This document shows, piece after piece, positions 1 through 10,338 of a stretch of DNA of 64,000 bases. Under the pieces are notes generated by a model. That model made no database searches and was not told where the DNA came from. It was given only the letters and a program-made list of their open reading frames with translations. Position 1 is the stretch's first letter; each line of letters begins with the position of its first letter. Both the position numbers and the translations under genes were made by a program. Source of the DNA: Cherax quadricarinatus (lineage: Eukaryota; Arthropoda; Malacostraca; Decapoda; Parastacidae); NCBI RefSeq assembly GCF_038502225.1, contig NC_091300.1, positions 48,686,489-48,750,488 on the forward strand. Reading direction: 5' to 3'.

Positions 1-688
1 CATCCACTAGTCGAAGTAGGTCTTCGTCCAAAGGTTGAACAAGTGTTGAAGAATTCTTTGTAACAAGACCCCATGATGCTGCAGTGTCTGACAGTTGTGA
101 TGAATGGTTTGAAAAACCGACAAGTTGAAGATTGAGACACTTATGCAGCATATGGGAATCTTTATTCAGGAAACGTTTCGCCACACAGTGGCTTCATCAG
201 TCCAATACAAAGAGGAAGGCGTAAGGAGAGGAGGAGAATGAGGTAATCAGTCCCTCAACCTGGAGTCGATGTGTTCAGTCCATCAATCTTGTAGAATGTA
301 CAGCATAGGGCCGTAGACGTGGCTTATATACTGTAGTGAGGTGACGTGAAGCAGATGGAGGCGGGGTCATAGTGGTACCATCCACTAGTCGAAGTAGGTC
401 TTCGTCCAAAGGTTGAACAAGTGTTGAAGAATTCTTTGTAACAAGACCCCATGATGCTGCCGTGTCTGACAGTTGTGATGAATGGTTTGAAAAACCGACA
501 AGTTGAAGATTGAGACACTTATGCAGCATATGGGAATCTTTATTCAGGAAACGTTTCGCCACACAGTGGCTTCATCAGTCCAATACAAAGAGGAAGGCGT
601 AAGGAGAGGAGGAGAATGAGGTAATCAGTCCCTCAACCTGGAGTCGATGTGTTCAGTCCATCAATCTTGTAGAATGTACAGCATAGGA
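1..688 (-). repeat. 378-bp hammerhead satellite, minus half-array (left part)
   Basis: Nearly identical copies of a 378-bp unit in minus orientation; the array continues at 2773 after an insertion. Hammerhead-like motifs lie at 160-212 and 538-590. The last unit is interrupted at 688 by the ORF1-only element. Short frames in each unit repeat identically from unit to unit and are not genes. Copies differ by only a few bases, so amplification looks recent. Confidence 0.95.
160..212 (-). ncRNA. Type I hammerhead ribozyme-like motif (satellite copy)
   Basis: Minus-strand copy of the motif described at 3740-3792, with the same CTGATGA box, stem II and GAAA. Further minus copies lie at 538-590, 3011-3063, 3389-3441, 8830-8882 and 11380-11432. 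Confidence 0.7.
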
Positions 689-2772
689 ACGAACGAACGA
701 ACGAAAGTTCAGGTAAGATCCCAAATGGGATGAGAGGGGAAGGCGGGACAGACGAAGAATAGTGCTGGAGAGGAGTGTTCTTAGTAGTAGAAATAGAGCC
801 AGGGCTTAACCCAGCAGCTAAGTCGATCGTGGGACAGACATTGAGAACACACATAGCAGGCTCTTCTGTTGGGACTCCGGTGGGTGAGTGGGGAAGTGTG
901 GACAGACGATGAACAGTCGTGAGAGGAAGGTCTTGAGTTGTAGAATAAAGAGCCAGGGCTAAACCCAGCTGCGTGGCACTGCGAGGCAGTGTAGAGAGGG
1001 CATGTTGAGGACATAGAGGAGAGAGCAGACTGCAGACAGTGCTCGCTGACTGATATGCTTCAGGCTGAGGTGAAGAGCTGGTTTGGACGTCAGGTGTTGG
1101 GAAGGGTGTTGTGTGTTTGGCTACACTTCGCTGGTGATGGAACCACTCTTGAGTCTTTTGAAGTCTCTCTTGGACATGTGGAATAGTTGCATTCTGAGGT
1201 TGGAGCAGTTCAGATTCGTCACGAGGTAAGATAGTGCGTTTTCAAAAGGAATTTGGTGAGGTTTGGTGCAGGTGTACTTAACAGCTCCTTCTTTCATTAA
1301 GTGGAGCATATCAGCTGCGCTCATTTCGGTTGGGAGGTTGGGGGTGGTGTAGAAGGTTAGAGACCCATTAAAGGCTTGGCTTAGGTAACGGTTGCGTGTG
1401 GTTTCTTCTTCGACTACTACTTCGTCGTTGTCCGAGGGTTGTTCATAATGTTCTGGTACTATTTCGTCTTCTGTGACTGTGTTGAGAGGAGGCAGGGAGT
1501 GTTGGTCGGTTGTGATTTGTTGGGCTGGTGGTGGGTGGTGAGAGGTGGCAGTAGACGGTGGTGTTGGTTCTGGAGTAGAGTCTTGGTCAGAGATACAAGT
1601 AGGACCAGGTGAGGTGAAGTTAACAATATCTGGAATTAGCTTGAGGAGGTCTTGTGATGGTGGCGAGTCTGGAAAGTTGAAGTTTGGCATGTTGTTTAGG
1701 CGAAACAGTTCATTGATTGTCGTGTTGAATGAGCCAGGGTTTGCAGCATTATTAAGGTGTGCATACATCATACAGTATAGCACCTTGGATGGAACAGCGT
1801 CAGGAAGAGCAAGGAGGGACTGGCTGGGTGGAGATGATTGTTGTGTAGCTTGAAGGAGTTCGGTGGTATCTGATTGAATTTTTGCAATGGCGGCGTATGT
1901 TGGCGATTTAGGGTTGTTCTTCTTGGTTTCTTCAATGATTTTCTTAGACAGGACTTCTTTACGTAGAGGGCATTTTGCTGCAAGGGTGTGGTGAGTACCC
2001 TTGCAGTTGAGGCAGGTAGGAGAGGTAGTGGTAGTAGAACATTCCTTGAAGTCATGGCCGTCTTTACCGCAGTTTGTGCAGTACTTTTTCCCTTTCAGAG
2101 GACAGTCAGGCGTTGAGTGGTGATAGGAGTAGCAGGTCCAGCATGGCGAGATGTGGGCGAAACGTTCGGGTTCTATGTGACTTGGATGGATATGATAGTA
2201 GGAGATAGCTAGGCCGTCAGACAGTGCTCTAGTAGCCATCTCGATGTTGGAGAAGGTTAGCTTGATCATTGTAGAGGCGTTGGGGATTTTGGTGATATGT
2301 TCAATCGACGCCCAGGTATTTTGTTCCTCGATAGAGGTCTTGAGATCCTCAGTTGATAAAGAAGTGACGAGTTTGTCCAGCCGTTTGACGAAAACGGAAC
2401 GTTTCGCCAGCAAAAAAGGTGAAGGGGAGATGGTGAACTGTCGGTCTCTGAGGGTTTTCATAGAAGTGTCGGCGATCAGCTTTGTGGCTTCATAATCGTC
2501 GGTACAGACGACGATGAATGAGTCTTTCGTCGAGTTGATGGCTGTAAATTTAACCTGTAGGCAAGTCTTTACAACGGCAGCAAGGGCAAGTTTAGTAGAG
2601 TCATTTATTACTCCACTGTTGGGTTTGATCCTTACACGGTTTGCAAGCATCATGAAGGAGTAAGTCAGGCGCTGGTACGATGACTATAGGTTCCCCTCCC
2701 CGACGGGGATCGAAGGAACACTTCTTGAGGTGAGGAGCGACTGTGTCTTACGATGATGTGTTTGGAGTGACC
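689..2772 (-). mobile_element. ORF1-only non-LTR retrotransposon derivative (HAL1-like) inserted in the satellite
   Basis: A 2084-bp insertion interrupts a satellite unit and is flanked by a perfect 10-bp direct repeat, ACAGCATAGG, at 679-688 and 2773-2782, read as the target-site duplication. In minus orientation it has a short 5' leader, one 510-codon ORF1, a GC-mixed 3' region holding an imperfect duplication of roughly 170 bp (about 725-960), and a tetranucleotide CGTT tail at 689-706. There is no endonuclease or reverse transcriptase, yet the ends look complete, so it was probably mobilised in trans. The parallel with mammalian HAL1 (ORF1-only L1 derivatives) is by analogy only. Confidence 0.8.
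1121..2653 (-). CDS. LINE ORF1 / gag-like nucleic-acid-binding protein, 510 aa
   Basis: Intact 510-codon frame starting at two adjacent Met codons. Residues 171-184 and 192-205 form CCHC zinc knuckles (CWTC...H...C and CTNC...H...C), and residues 214-228 a third Cys/His cluster (CLNC...H...C), as in ORF1 proteins of jockey-superfamily LINEs. The region before them (about 85-165) may be a degenerate RRM-like fold; after residue 260 the protein is low-complexity, rich in Pro, Ser and Thr, with an acidic stretch near 400. The expected role is binding LINE RNA in a ribonucleoprotein particle. It is the only protein of its element and has no frameshift, which suggests a recent insertion. Confidence 0.85.
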   Translation of the reverse strand: MMLANRVRIKPNSGVINDSTKLALAAVVKTCLQVKFTAINSTKDSFIVVCTDDYEATKLIADTSMKTLRDRQFTISPSPFLLAKRSVFVKRLDKLVTSLSTEDLKTSIEEQNTWASIEHITKIPNASTMIKLTFSNIEMATRALSDGLAISYYHIHPSHIEPERFAHISPCWTCYSYHHSTPDCPLKGKKYCTNCGKDGHDFKECSTTTTSPTCLNCKGTHHTLAAKCPLRKEVLSKKIIEETKKNNPKSPTYAAIAKIQSDTTELLQATQQSSPPSQSLLALPDAVPSKVLYCMMYAHLNNAANPGSFNTTINELFRLNNMPNFNFPDSPPSQDLLKLIPDIVNFTSPGPTCISDQDSTPEPTPPSTATSHHPPPAQQITTDQHSLPPLNTVTEDEIVPEHYEQPSDNDEVVVEEETTRNRYLSQAFNGSLTFYTTPNLPTEMSAADMLHLMKEGAVKYTCTKPHQIPFENALSYLVTNLNCSNLRMQLFHMSKRDFKRLKSGSITSEV

Positions 2773-3636
2773 ACAGCATAGGGCCGTAGACGTGGCTTAT
2801 ATACTGTAGTGAGGTGACGTGAAGCAGGTGGAGGCGGGGTCATAGTGGTACCATCCACTAGTCGAAGTAGGTCTTCGTCCAAAGGTTGAACAAGTGTTGA
2901 AGAATTCTTTGTAACAAGACCCCATGATGCTGCCGTGTCTGACAGTTGTGATGAATGGTTTGAAAAACCGACAAGTTGAAGATTGAGACACTTATGCAGC
3001 ATATGGGAATCTTTATTCAGGAAACGTTTCGCCACACAGTGGCTTCATCAGTCCAATACAAAGAGGAAGGCGTAAGGAGAGGAGGAGAATGAGGTAATCA
3101 GTCCCTCAACCTGGAGTCGATGTGTTCAGTCCATCAATCTTGTAGAATGTACAGCATAGGGCCGTAGACGTGGCTTATATACTGTAGTGAGGTGACGTGA
3201 AGCAGATGGAGGCGGGGTCATAGTGGTACCATCCACTAGTCGAAGTAGGTCTTCGTCCAAAGGTTGAACAAGTGTTGAAGAATTCTTTGTAACAAGACCC
3301 CATGATGCTGCCGTGTCTGACAGTTGTGATGAATGGTTTGAAAAACCGACAAGTTGAAGATTGAGACACTTATGCAGCATATGGGAATCTTTATTCAGGA
3401 AACGTTTCGCCACACAGTGGCTTCATCAGTCCAATACAAAGAGGAAGGCGTAAGGAGAGGAGGAGAATGAGGTAATCAGTCCCTCAACCTGGAGTCGATG
3501 TGTTCAGTCCATCAGTCTTGTAGAATGTACAGCATAGGGCCGTAGACGTGGCTTATATACTGTAGTGAGGTGACGTGAAGCAGATGGAGGCGGGGTCATA
3601 GTGGTACCATCCACTAGTCGAAGTAAGTCTTCGACT
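2773..3636 (-). repeat. 378-bp hammerhead satellite, minus half-array (right part)
   Basis: Continuation of the minus-oriented array after the insertion: two full units with hammerhead motifs at 3011-3063 and 3389-3441, then a partial unit ending at the orientation switch near 3637. Most units here carry a GG variant in the segment read as gtaggtcttcg; the partial unit at the junction carries the variant typical of the plus array. Confidence 0.95.
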
Positions 3637-3739
3637 TACGGCCCTATGCTGTACATTCTACAAGATTGATGGACTGAACACATCGACTCCAGGTTGAGGG
3701 ACTGATTACCTCATTCTCCTCCTCTCCTTACGCCTTCCT

Positions 3740-3792
3740 CTTTGTATTGGACTGATGAAGCCACTGTGTGGCGAAACGTTTCCTGAATAAAG
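3740..3792 (+). ncRNA. Type I hammerhead ribozyme-like motif (representative plus copy)
   Basis: Read by eye: stem I 5' side ends GGA (3749-3751), conserved box CTGATGA at 3752-3758, one extra A, stem II GCCAC/GTGGC with a TGT loop (3760-3772), GAAA at 3773-3776, then a minimal stem III formed by palindromic ACGT, and stem I 3' side starting TCC at 3781. The predicted cleavage lies after T3780. Outer stem I pairs CTTT (3740-3743) with AAAG (3789-3792). Very short stem III is typical of hammerheads in Penelope-like elements. Copies recur every 378 bp to 7142, and at 9040 and about 11523. The extra A before stem II is non-canonical; activity is untested. Confidence 0.72.
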
Positions 3793-3999
3793 ATTCCCAT
3801 ATGCTGCATAAGTGTCTCAATCTTCAACTTGTCGGTTTTTCAAACCATTCATCACAACTGTCAGACACGGCAGCATCATGGGGTCTTGTTACAAAGAATT
3901 CTTCAACACTTGTTCAACCTTTGGACGAAGACTTACTTCGACTAGTGGATGGTACCACTATGACCCCGCCTCCATCTGCTTCACGTCACCTCACTACAG

Positions 4000-4007
4000 T
4001 ATATAAG
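4000..4007 (+). promoter_or_regulatory. TATA box in the 378-bp unit (representative)
   Basis: TATATAAG occurs once per unit at the same phase, in a GC-richer context and about 120 nt upstream of the next hammerhead motif. It could drive Pol II transcription of the array in the ribozyme-sense direction. No initiator was proved. Confidence 0.45.
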
Positions 4008-7000
4008 CCACGTCTACGGCCCTATGCTGTACATTCTACAAGATTGATGGACTGAACACATCGACTCCAGGTTGAGGGACTGATTACCTCATTCTCCCCC
4101 TCTCCTTACGCCTTCCTCTTTGTATTGGACTGATGAAGCCACTGTGTGGCGAAACGTTTCCTGAATAAAGATTCCCATATGCTGCATAAGTGTCTCAATC
4201 TTCAACTTGTCGGTTTTTCAAACCATTCATCACAACTGTCAGACACGGCAGCATCATGGGGTCTTGTTACAAAGAATTCTTCAACACTTGTTCAACCTTT
4301 GGACGAAGACTTACTTCGACTAGTGGATGGTACCACTATGACCCCGCCTCCATCTGCTTCACGTCACCTCACTACAGTATATAAGCCACGTCTACGGCCC
4401 TATGCTGTACATTCTACAAGATTGATGGACTGAACACATCGACTCCAGGTTGAGGGACTGATTACCTCATTCTCCTCCTCTCCTTACGCCTTCCTCTTTG
4501 TATTGGACTGATGAAGCCACTGTGTGGCGAAACGTTTCCTGAATAAAGATTCCCATATGCTGCATAAGTGTCTCAATCTTCAACTTGTCGGTTTTTCAAA
4601 CCATTCATCACAACTGTCAGACACGGCAGCATCATGGGGTCTTGTTACAAAGAATTCTTCAACACTTGTTCAACCTTTGGACGAAGACTTACTTCGACTA
4701 GTGGATGGTACCACTATGACCCCGCCTCCATCTGCTTCACGTCACCTCACTACAGTATATAAGCCACGTCTACGGCCCTATGCTGTACATTCTACAAGAT
4801 TGATGGACTGAACACATCGACTCCAGGTTGAGGGACTGATTACCTCATTCTCCTCCTCTCCTTACGCCTTCCTCTTTGTATTGGACTGATGAAGCCACTG
4901 TGTGGCGAAACGTTTCCTGAATAAAGATTCCCATATGCTGCATAAGTGTCTCAATCTTCAACTTGTCGGTTTTTCAAACCATTCATCACAACTGTCAGAC
5001 ACGGCAGCATCATGGGGTCTTGTTACAAAGAATTCTTCAACACTTGTTCAACCTTTGGACGAAGACTTACTTCGACTAGTGGATGGTACCACTATGACCC
5101 CGCCTCCATCTGCTTCACGTCACCTCACTACAGTATATAAGCCACGTCTACGGCCCTATGCTGTACATTCTACAAGATTGATGGACTGAACACATCGACT
5201 CCAGGTTGAGGGACTGATTACCTCATTCTCCTCCTCTCCTTACGCCTTCCTCTTTGTATTGGACTGATGAAGCCACTGTGTGGCGAAACGTTTCCTGAAT
5301 AAAGATTCCCATATGCTGCATAAGTGTCTCAATCTTCAACTTGTCGGTTTTTCAAACCATTCATCACAACTGTCAGACACGGCAGCATCATGGGGTCTTG
5401 TTACAAAGAATTCTTCAACACTTGTTCAACCTTTGGACGAAGACTTACTTCGACTAGTGGATGGTACCACTATGACCCCGCCTCCATCTGCTTCACGTCA
5501 CCTCACTACAGTATATAAGCCACGTCTACGGCCCTATGCTGTACATTCTACAAGATTGATGGACTGAACACATCGACTCCAGGTTGAGGGACTGATTACC
5601 TCATTCTCCTCCTCTCCTTACGCCTTCCTCTTTGTATTGGACTGATGAAGCCACTGTGTGGCGAAACGTTTCCTGAATAAAGATTCCCATATGCTGCATA
5701 AGTGTCTCAATCTTCAACTTGTCGGTTTTTCAAACCATTCATCACAACTGTCAGACACGGCAGCATCATGGGGTCTTGTTACAAAGAATTCTTCAACACT
5801 TGTTCAACCTTTGGACGAAGACTTACTTCGACTAGTGGATGGTACCACTATGACCCCGCCTCCATCTGCTTCACGTCACCTCACTACAGTATATAAGCCA
5901 CGTCTACGGCCCTATGCTGTACATTCTACAAGATTGATGGACTGAACACATCGACTCCAGGTTGAGGGACTGATTACCTCATTCTCCTCCTCTCCTTACG
6001 CCTTCCTCTTTGTATTGGACTGATGAAGCCACTGTGTGGCGAAACGTTTCCTGAATAAAGATTCCCATATGCTGCATAAGTGTCTCAATCTTCAACTTGT
6101 CGGTTTTTCAAACCATTCATCACAACTGTCAGACACGGCAGCATCATGGGGTCTTGTTACAAAGAATTCTTCAACACTTGTTCAACCTTTGGACGAAGAC
6201 TTACTTCGACTAGTGGATGGTACCACTATGACCCCGCCTCCATCTGCTTCACGTCACCTCACTACAGTATATAAGCCACGTCTACGGCCCTATGCTGTAC
6301 ATTCTACAAGATTGATGGACTGAACACATCGACTCCAGGTTGAGGGACTGATTACCTCATTCTCCTCCTCTCCTTACGCCTTCCTCTTTGTATTGGACTG
6401 ATGAAGCCACTGTGTGGCGAAACGTTTCCTGAATAAAGATTCCCATATGCTGCATAAGTGTCTCAATCTTCAACTTGTCGGTTTTTCAAACCATTCATCA
6501 CAACTGTCAGACACGGCAGCATCATGGGGTCTTGTTACAAAGAATTCTTCAACACTTGTTCAACCTTTGGACGAAGACTTTCTTCGACTAGTGGATGATA
6601 CCACTATGACCCCGCCTCCATCTGCTTCACGTCACCTCACTACAGTATATAAGCCACGTCTACGGCCCTATGCTGTACATTCTACAAGATTGATGGACTG
6701 AACACATCGACTCCAGGTTGAGGGACTGATTACCTCATTCTCCTCCTCTCCTTACGCCTTCCTCTTTGTATTGGACTGATGAAGTCACTGTGTGGCGAAA
6801 CGTTTCCTGAATAAAGATTCCCATATGCTGCATAAGTGTCTCAATCTTCAACTTGTCGGTTTTTCAAACCATTCATCACAACTGTCAGACACGGCAGCAT
6901 CATGGGGTCTTGTTACAAAGAATTCTTCAACACTTGTTCAACCTTTGGACGAAGACTTACTTCGACTAGTGGATGGTACCACTATGACCCCGCCTCCATC

Positions 7001-7253
7001 TGCTTCACGTCACCTCACTACAGTATATAAGCCACGTCTACGGCCCTATGCTGTACATTCTACAAGATTGATGGACTGAACACATCGACTCCAGGTTGAG
7101 GGACTGATTACCTCATTCTCCTCCTCTCCTTACGCCTTCCTCTTTGTATTGGACTGATGAAGCCACTGTGTGGCGAAACGTTTCCTGAATAAAGATTCCC
7201 ATATGCTGCATAAGTGTCTCAATCTTCAACTTGTCGGTTTTTCAAACCATTCA

Positions 7254-8594
7254 TCACACACGCCTCTCCAGAGAGTGGAGATTTAAGGCTTTAAGTCTAT
7301 CTTCATACGGGAGGTTCCTTACACAGTAAATCATTTTAGTCATTCTTCTCTGTATGTTCTCTAATGAGTCTATGTCCATCCTGTAGTAAGGGGACCAAAA
7401 CTGAGCAGCATAATCTAAATGAGGCCTCACTAGTGATGTATAGAGCTGTAAAATAACTTTTGGACTTCTGTTACTTATACTTCTTGAGATAAATCCAAGT
7501 AATCTGTTGGCCTTGTTGCGCACACTGAGGCACTGCTGTCTTGGCTTTAGATTTCTGCTTACCATGACTCCCAAGTCTTTTTCACATTCTGTATGACCAA
7601 GCTCTACTTCACCTAGATTATAGCTTCGAGGGTTATTTTCATTACCAAGGGCAAGTACCTTACACTTATCCACATTAAACCTCATCTGCCATTTCTCAGA
7701 CCAAGACATTAATTTGTTCAAATCGTCCTGGAGTTCATTGATATCCTCCTCAGAGTGAATTATACGGCCTATCTTTGTATCATCAGCAAACTTACTCATG
7801 TCACTAGTAATCCCTTCATCAAGGTCATTAATGTAAATTATGAACAAGAGAGGGCCTAAAACTGATCCTTGTGGAACGCCACTAGTGACTAGTCCCCATT
7901 CAGATTTCACTCCATTAATGGTAACTCTCTGCTTTCTATTGGTAAGCCATGCCTCAATCCATGCTAGAACTTTACCTCCTATACCGTGAGCTGCCACTTT
8001 TCTTAAGAGTCTCTTGTGAGGTACTCTGTCGAAGGCTTTACTAAAATCCAAATAAACAATATCATATTCCTTATCACTGTCAACTGCCTCAAATGTTCTA
8101 TTGAAGAACGTCAGTAAGTTTGTCAGGCAGGAACGACCTCTCGTGAATCCATGCTGAGATTCATTTATCAAGTTATGCTCTTCAAGGTGACTTCTGATAA
8201 TGTCAGCTATAATTGATTCTAATAACTTGCCCACTATAGATGTCAGGCTTATTGGACGGTAATTTGAAGGAGTGGACTTATCCCCTGATTTGAATATAGG
8301 AACCACATTAGCCATCTTCCACATCTCTGGCACAACACTGGTAAGGATGGACGCATTGAATACACTCGTTAATGGCTGACTAAGCTCCAACTTGCATTCC
8401 TTAAGTACCCTTGAAAACAACTCATCGGGTCCCGGGGACTTATTTTGTTTCAGTTTGTCTATCTGTTTAATAACCATGTCCCTCGTGACAGTAATATTAG
8501 TTAACTTAAATTCATCAGGAACTAAATAATTGTTAAAAGGAACTAAATAATTGTTAATTGTTCTTATGTTCTTATTTAGATTGGGTGAGTACAT
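7254..8594 (-). CDS. CR1/Jockey-like LINE reverse transcriptase, 5'-truncated, 446 codons open
   Basis: Reverse transcriptase of a non-LTR retrotransposon. The frame begins close to the RT domain (NKSPGPDEL near residue 53) and contains YRPISLTS, the palm motif YLDFSKAFDRVPH, the SGVPQGSVLGPLLF block and the catalytic FADDTK motif, then a thumb-like region ending LHSLERRV. No endonuclease domain is present and the C-terminus stops at the satellite junction, so both ends are truncated although the frame is open. The F in FADD is usual for this clade. It lies between a plus satellite end (7257) and a minus one (8765), so it may have landed inside, or been captured between, inverted units. Confidence 0.85.
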   Translation of the reverse strand: MYSPNLNKNIRTINNYLVPFNNYLVPDEFKLTNITVTRDMVIKQIDKLKQNKSPGPDELFSRVLKECKLELSQPLTSVFNASILTSVVPEMWKMANVVPIFKSGDKSTPSNYRPISLTSIVGKLLESIIADIIRSHLEEHNLINESQHGFTRGRSCLTNLLTFFNRTFEAVDSDKEYDIVYLDFSKAFDRVPHKRLLRKVAAHGIGGKVLAWIEAWLTNRKQRVTINGVKSEWGLVTSGVPQGSVLGPLLFIIYINDLDEGITSDMSKFADDTKIGRIIHSEEDINELQDDLNKLMSWSEKWQMRFNVDKCKVLALGNENNPRSYNLGEVELGHTECEKDLGVMVSRNLKPRQQCLSVRNKANRLLGFISRSISNRSPKVILQLYTSLVRPHLDYAAQFWSPYYRMDIDSLENIQRRMTKMIYCVRNLPYEDRLKALNLHSLERRV

Positions 8595-8764
8595 GAGTGG
8601 GAGGGGTTGGATTTGAGTGGGACTTGCACATCAGAGCTTATTTCTTGGGTAGCATTGAAAATTGGGTTGGGCAAATGTTTTGTTAGTGGGATGAATTGTA
8701 AAGGACCTGCCTAGTATGGGCCAACAGGCCTGCTGCAGTGTTCCTCCTTTCTTATGTTCTTATG
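8590..8764 (-). repeat. Interspersed repeat segment upstream of the LINE RT
   Basis: Minus-strand sequence running from a CATAAGAA octamer repeat (8740-8764) through a segment containing GCAGCAGGCCTGTTGGCCC, which I recognise as a frequent decapod interspersed repeat. Another CATAAGAA-type octamer run occurs at 9127-9145. It may be the LINE's 5' part or a separate SINE; the two cannot be told apart here. Confidence 0.4.
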
Positions 8765-9126
8765 TTGTGATGAATGGTTTGAAAAACCGACAAGTTGAAG
8801 ATTGAGACACTTATGCAGCATATGGGAATCTTTATTCAGGAAACGTTTCGCCACACAGTGGCTTCATCAGTCCAATACAAAGAGGGAGGCGTAAGGAGAG
8901 GAGGAGTATGAGGTAATCAGTCTCTCAGCCTGGAGTCGATGTGTTCAGTCCATCAATCTACAAGATTGATGGACTGAACACATCGACTCCAGGCTGAGGG
9001 ACTGATTACCTCACACTCCTCCTCTCCTTACGCCTTCCTCTTTGTATTGGACTGATGAAGCCACTGTGTGGCGAAACGTTTCCTGAATAAAGATTCCCAT
9101 ATGCTGCATAAGTGTCTCAATCTTCA
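8765..9126. repeat. Fold-back pair of hammerhead units
   Basis: A minus copy of part of the 378-bp unit (8765-8955) meets a plus copy (8958-9126) head to head, so the arms after about 8796 can pair across a centre near 8957. Each arm has its own hammerhead-like motif (8830-8882 minus, 9040-9092 plus). Arms differ at a few sites. Confidence 0.85.
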
Positions 9127-9499
9127 TGTTCTTATGTTCTTATGTACTAGGATGTATCCGGCGCACAGAGAACTAGCATGACAGCTATTGGATCATCACT
9201 GGCGCCTAGAAAAAATTAATTTTACTCTTAAAGAGGCTTAAATCTCATAAATATATATCAGTTTTACAGGAAACTATATAACAAAAGCACGAAAGGTACT
9301 TTTGGAACCTACGTCTTTTAATCTAAGACGTATGAAAGGAATAAATTAAGTAAATCTAATTAGACGAATCATCCTTTCAATATATAACATTATCACCACC
9401 TGATACATACTGTCAACAAGCAGTACTGGAGTCACTGATCACACAAGTGAGGCACGCATGAACATCAGGAAAACCACTCAAAGAAACAGTGATGTTAGT

Positions 9500-9790
9500 G
9501 TGTCCTACTTTGGTCCTTGTTGATGTTGTAATATTCTTTATGTGGGACAAACATCATGGCACATTATTACAAGGAATCGGGAACACATATTTGGTATGCA
9601 CATAATGCAATTGTAAGCCACCCCGACTTACTCTCCCATGTAACCACTGGGAACAGCGCCAAGGTAATAATCAAAGAAACAGATACAAAGGAAAATGCTT
9701 AAGAGAGAGCGGTAAGCTTTATTTTGAACATTATAGAACAAATTAAACAGACTCGACCTGTATTATACTACAACTTAGCAGAGCCAAACT
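9500..9790 (+). pseudogene. Penelope-like element GIY-YIG endonuclease relic
   Basis: Translation by eye gives, in one frame, a Cys-rich start followed by NILYVGQTSW and TRNREHIFG, the arrangement of the GIY-YIG endonuclease of Penelope-like retroelements (C..C...YVGQT...R...EH). After a frame change, SHPDLLSHVT and a KETDTKENA segment fit the C-terminal half of that domain, ending near 9790. At least two stops and one frameshift break it. The reverse transcriptase was not recognised upstream. Its nearness to hammerhead units suggests a common PLE origin. Confidence 0.55.
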
Positions 9791-10019
9791 AATTACCATC
9801 ATGAAATAAGGTGCTAGTCCTTCTTTACCTTATCTTAAATACCCTCGTTTCCCCTCCACTATAAAATCCGCCTCCTATCCTCGTCTCTCCCAATGCGATG
9901 TAATCTGTATAATTTCGTATTTTTGTGTTTCAGCTAGAAGTTAACCGGGAGAGAAGGAAAACATAATAAAAAACTACCGACAAGCGAAATTGCAAAAAGG
10001 AAATTATGCAAGACTTTGA

Positions 10020-10274
10020 GAATGTCTGAAAGTAGCACATACAGGAAATCAGAGGGAAGGAAAGAAGAATGATAGAGTACTTATCTGAAAATTGGATGAA
10101 GAGGCAAGAGAAAAACTATAGGGCGCCCATGGTTCACCCAGAGATGCAGAGAACTAAAAACAAGAGGCGCAAGAATTCGGGAAAAAAATATAAAAAATAA
10201 AAGGACAGCAGAAGAGCTAGAAGCGAAAGTACACTTGTGAGGAGAAAGACCAGGCGATAATTTTGTAAACGATA

Positions 10275-10338
<64 letters not shown>

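Larger units (their letters stand above)
3637..7257 (+). repeat. 378-bp hammerhead satellite, plus half-array
   Basis: About nine and a half tandem units with an exact 378-bp period (equivalent points at 3768, 4146, 4524 and so on to 6792). Units differ by only scattered substitutions, for example C to T at 6785 in hammerhead stem II and changes near 6582-6599. Each unit contains a TATA box, a hammerhead-like motif and AATAAA. The array stops inside a unit at 7257, about 75 nt past the last ribozyme, the same end point used by the isolated copies near 8765 and 11636. Confidence 0.97.

Noticed and set aside
275..562. Repeated 95-codon and 64-codon frames in each 378-bp unit
   Set aside because: They arise from the satellite unit (378 is divisible by 3), overlap the ribozyme-like motif and have no domain features.
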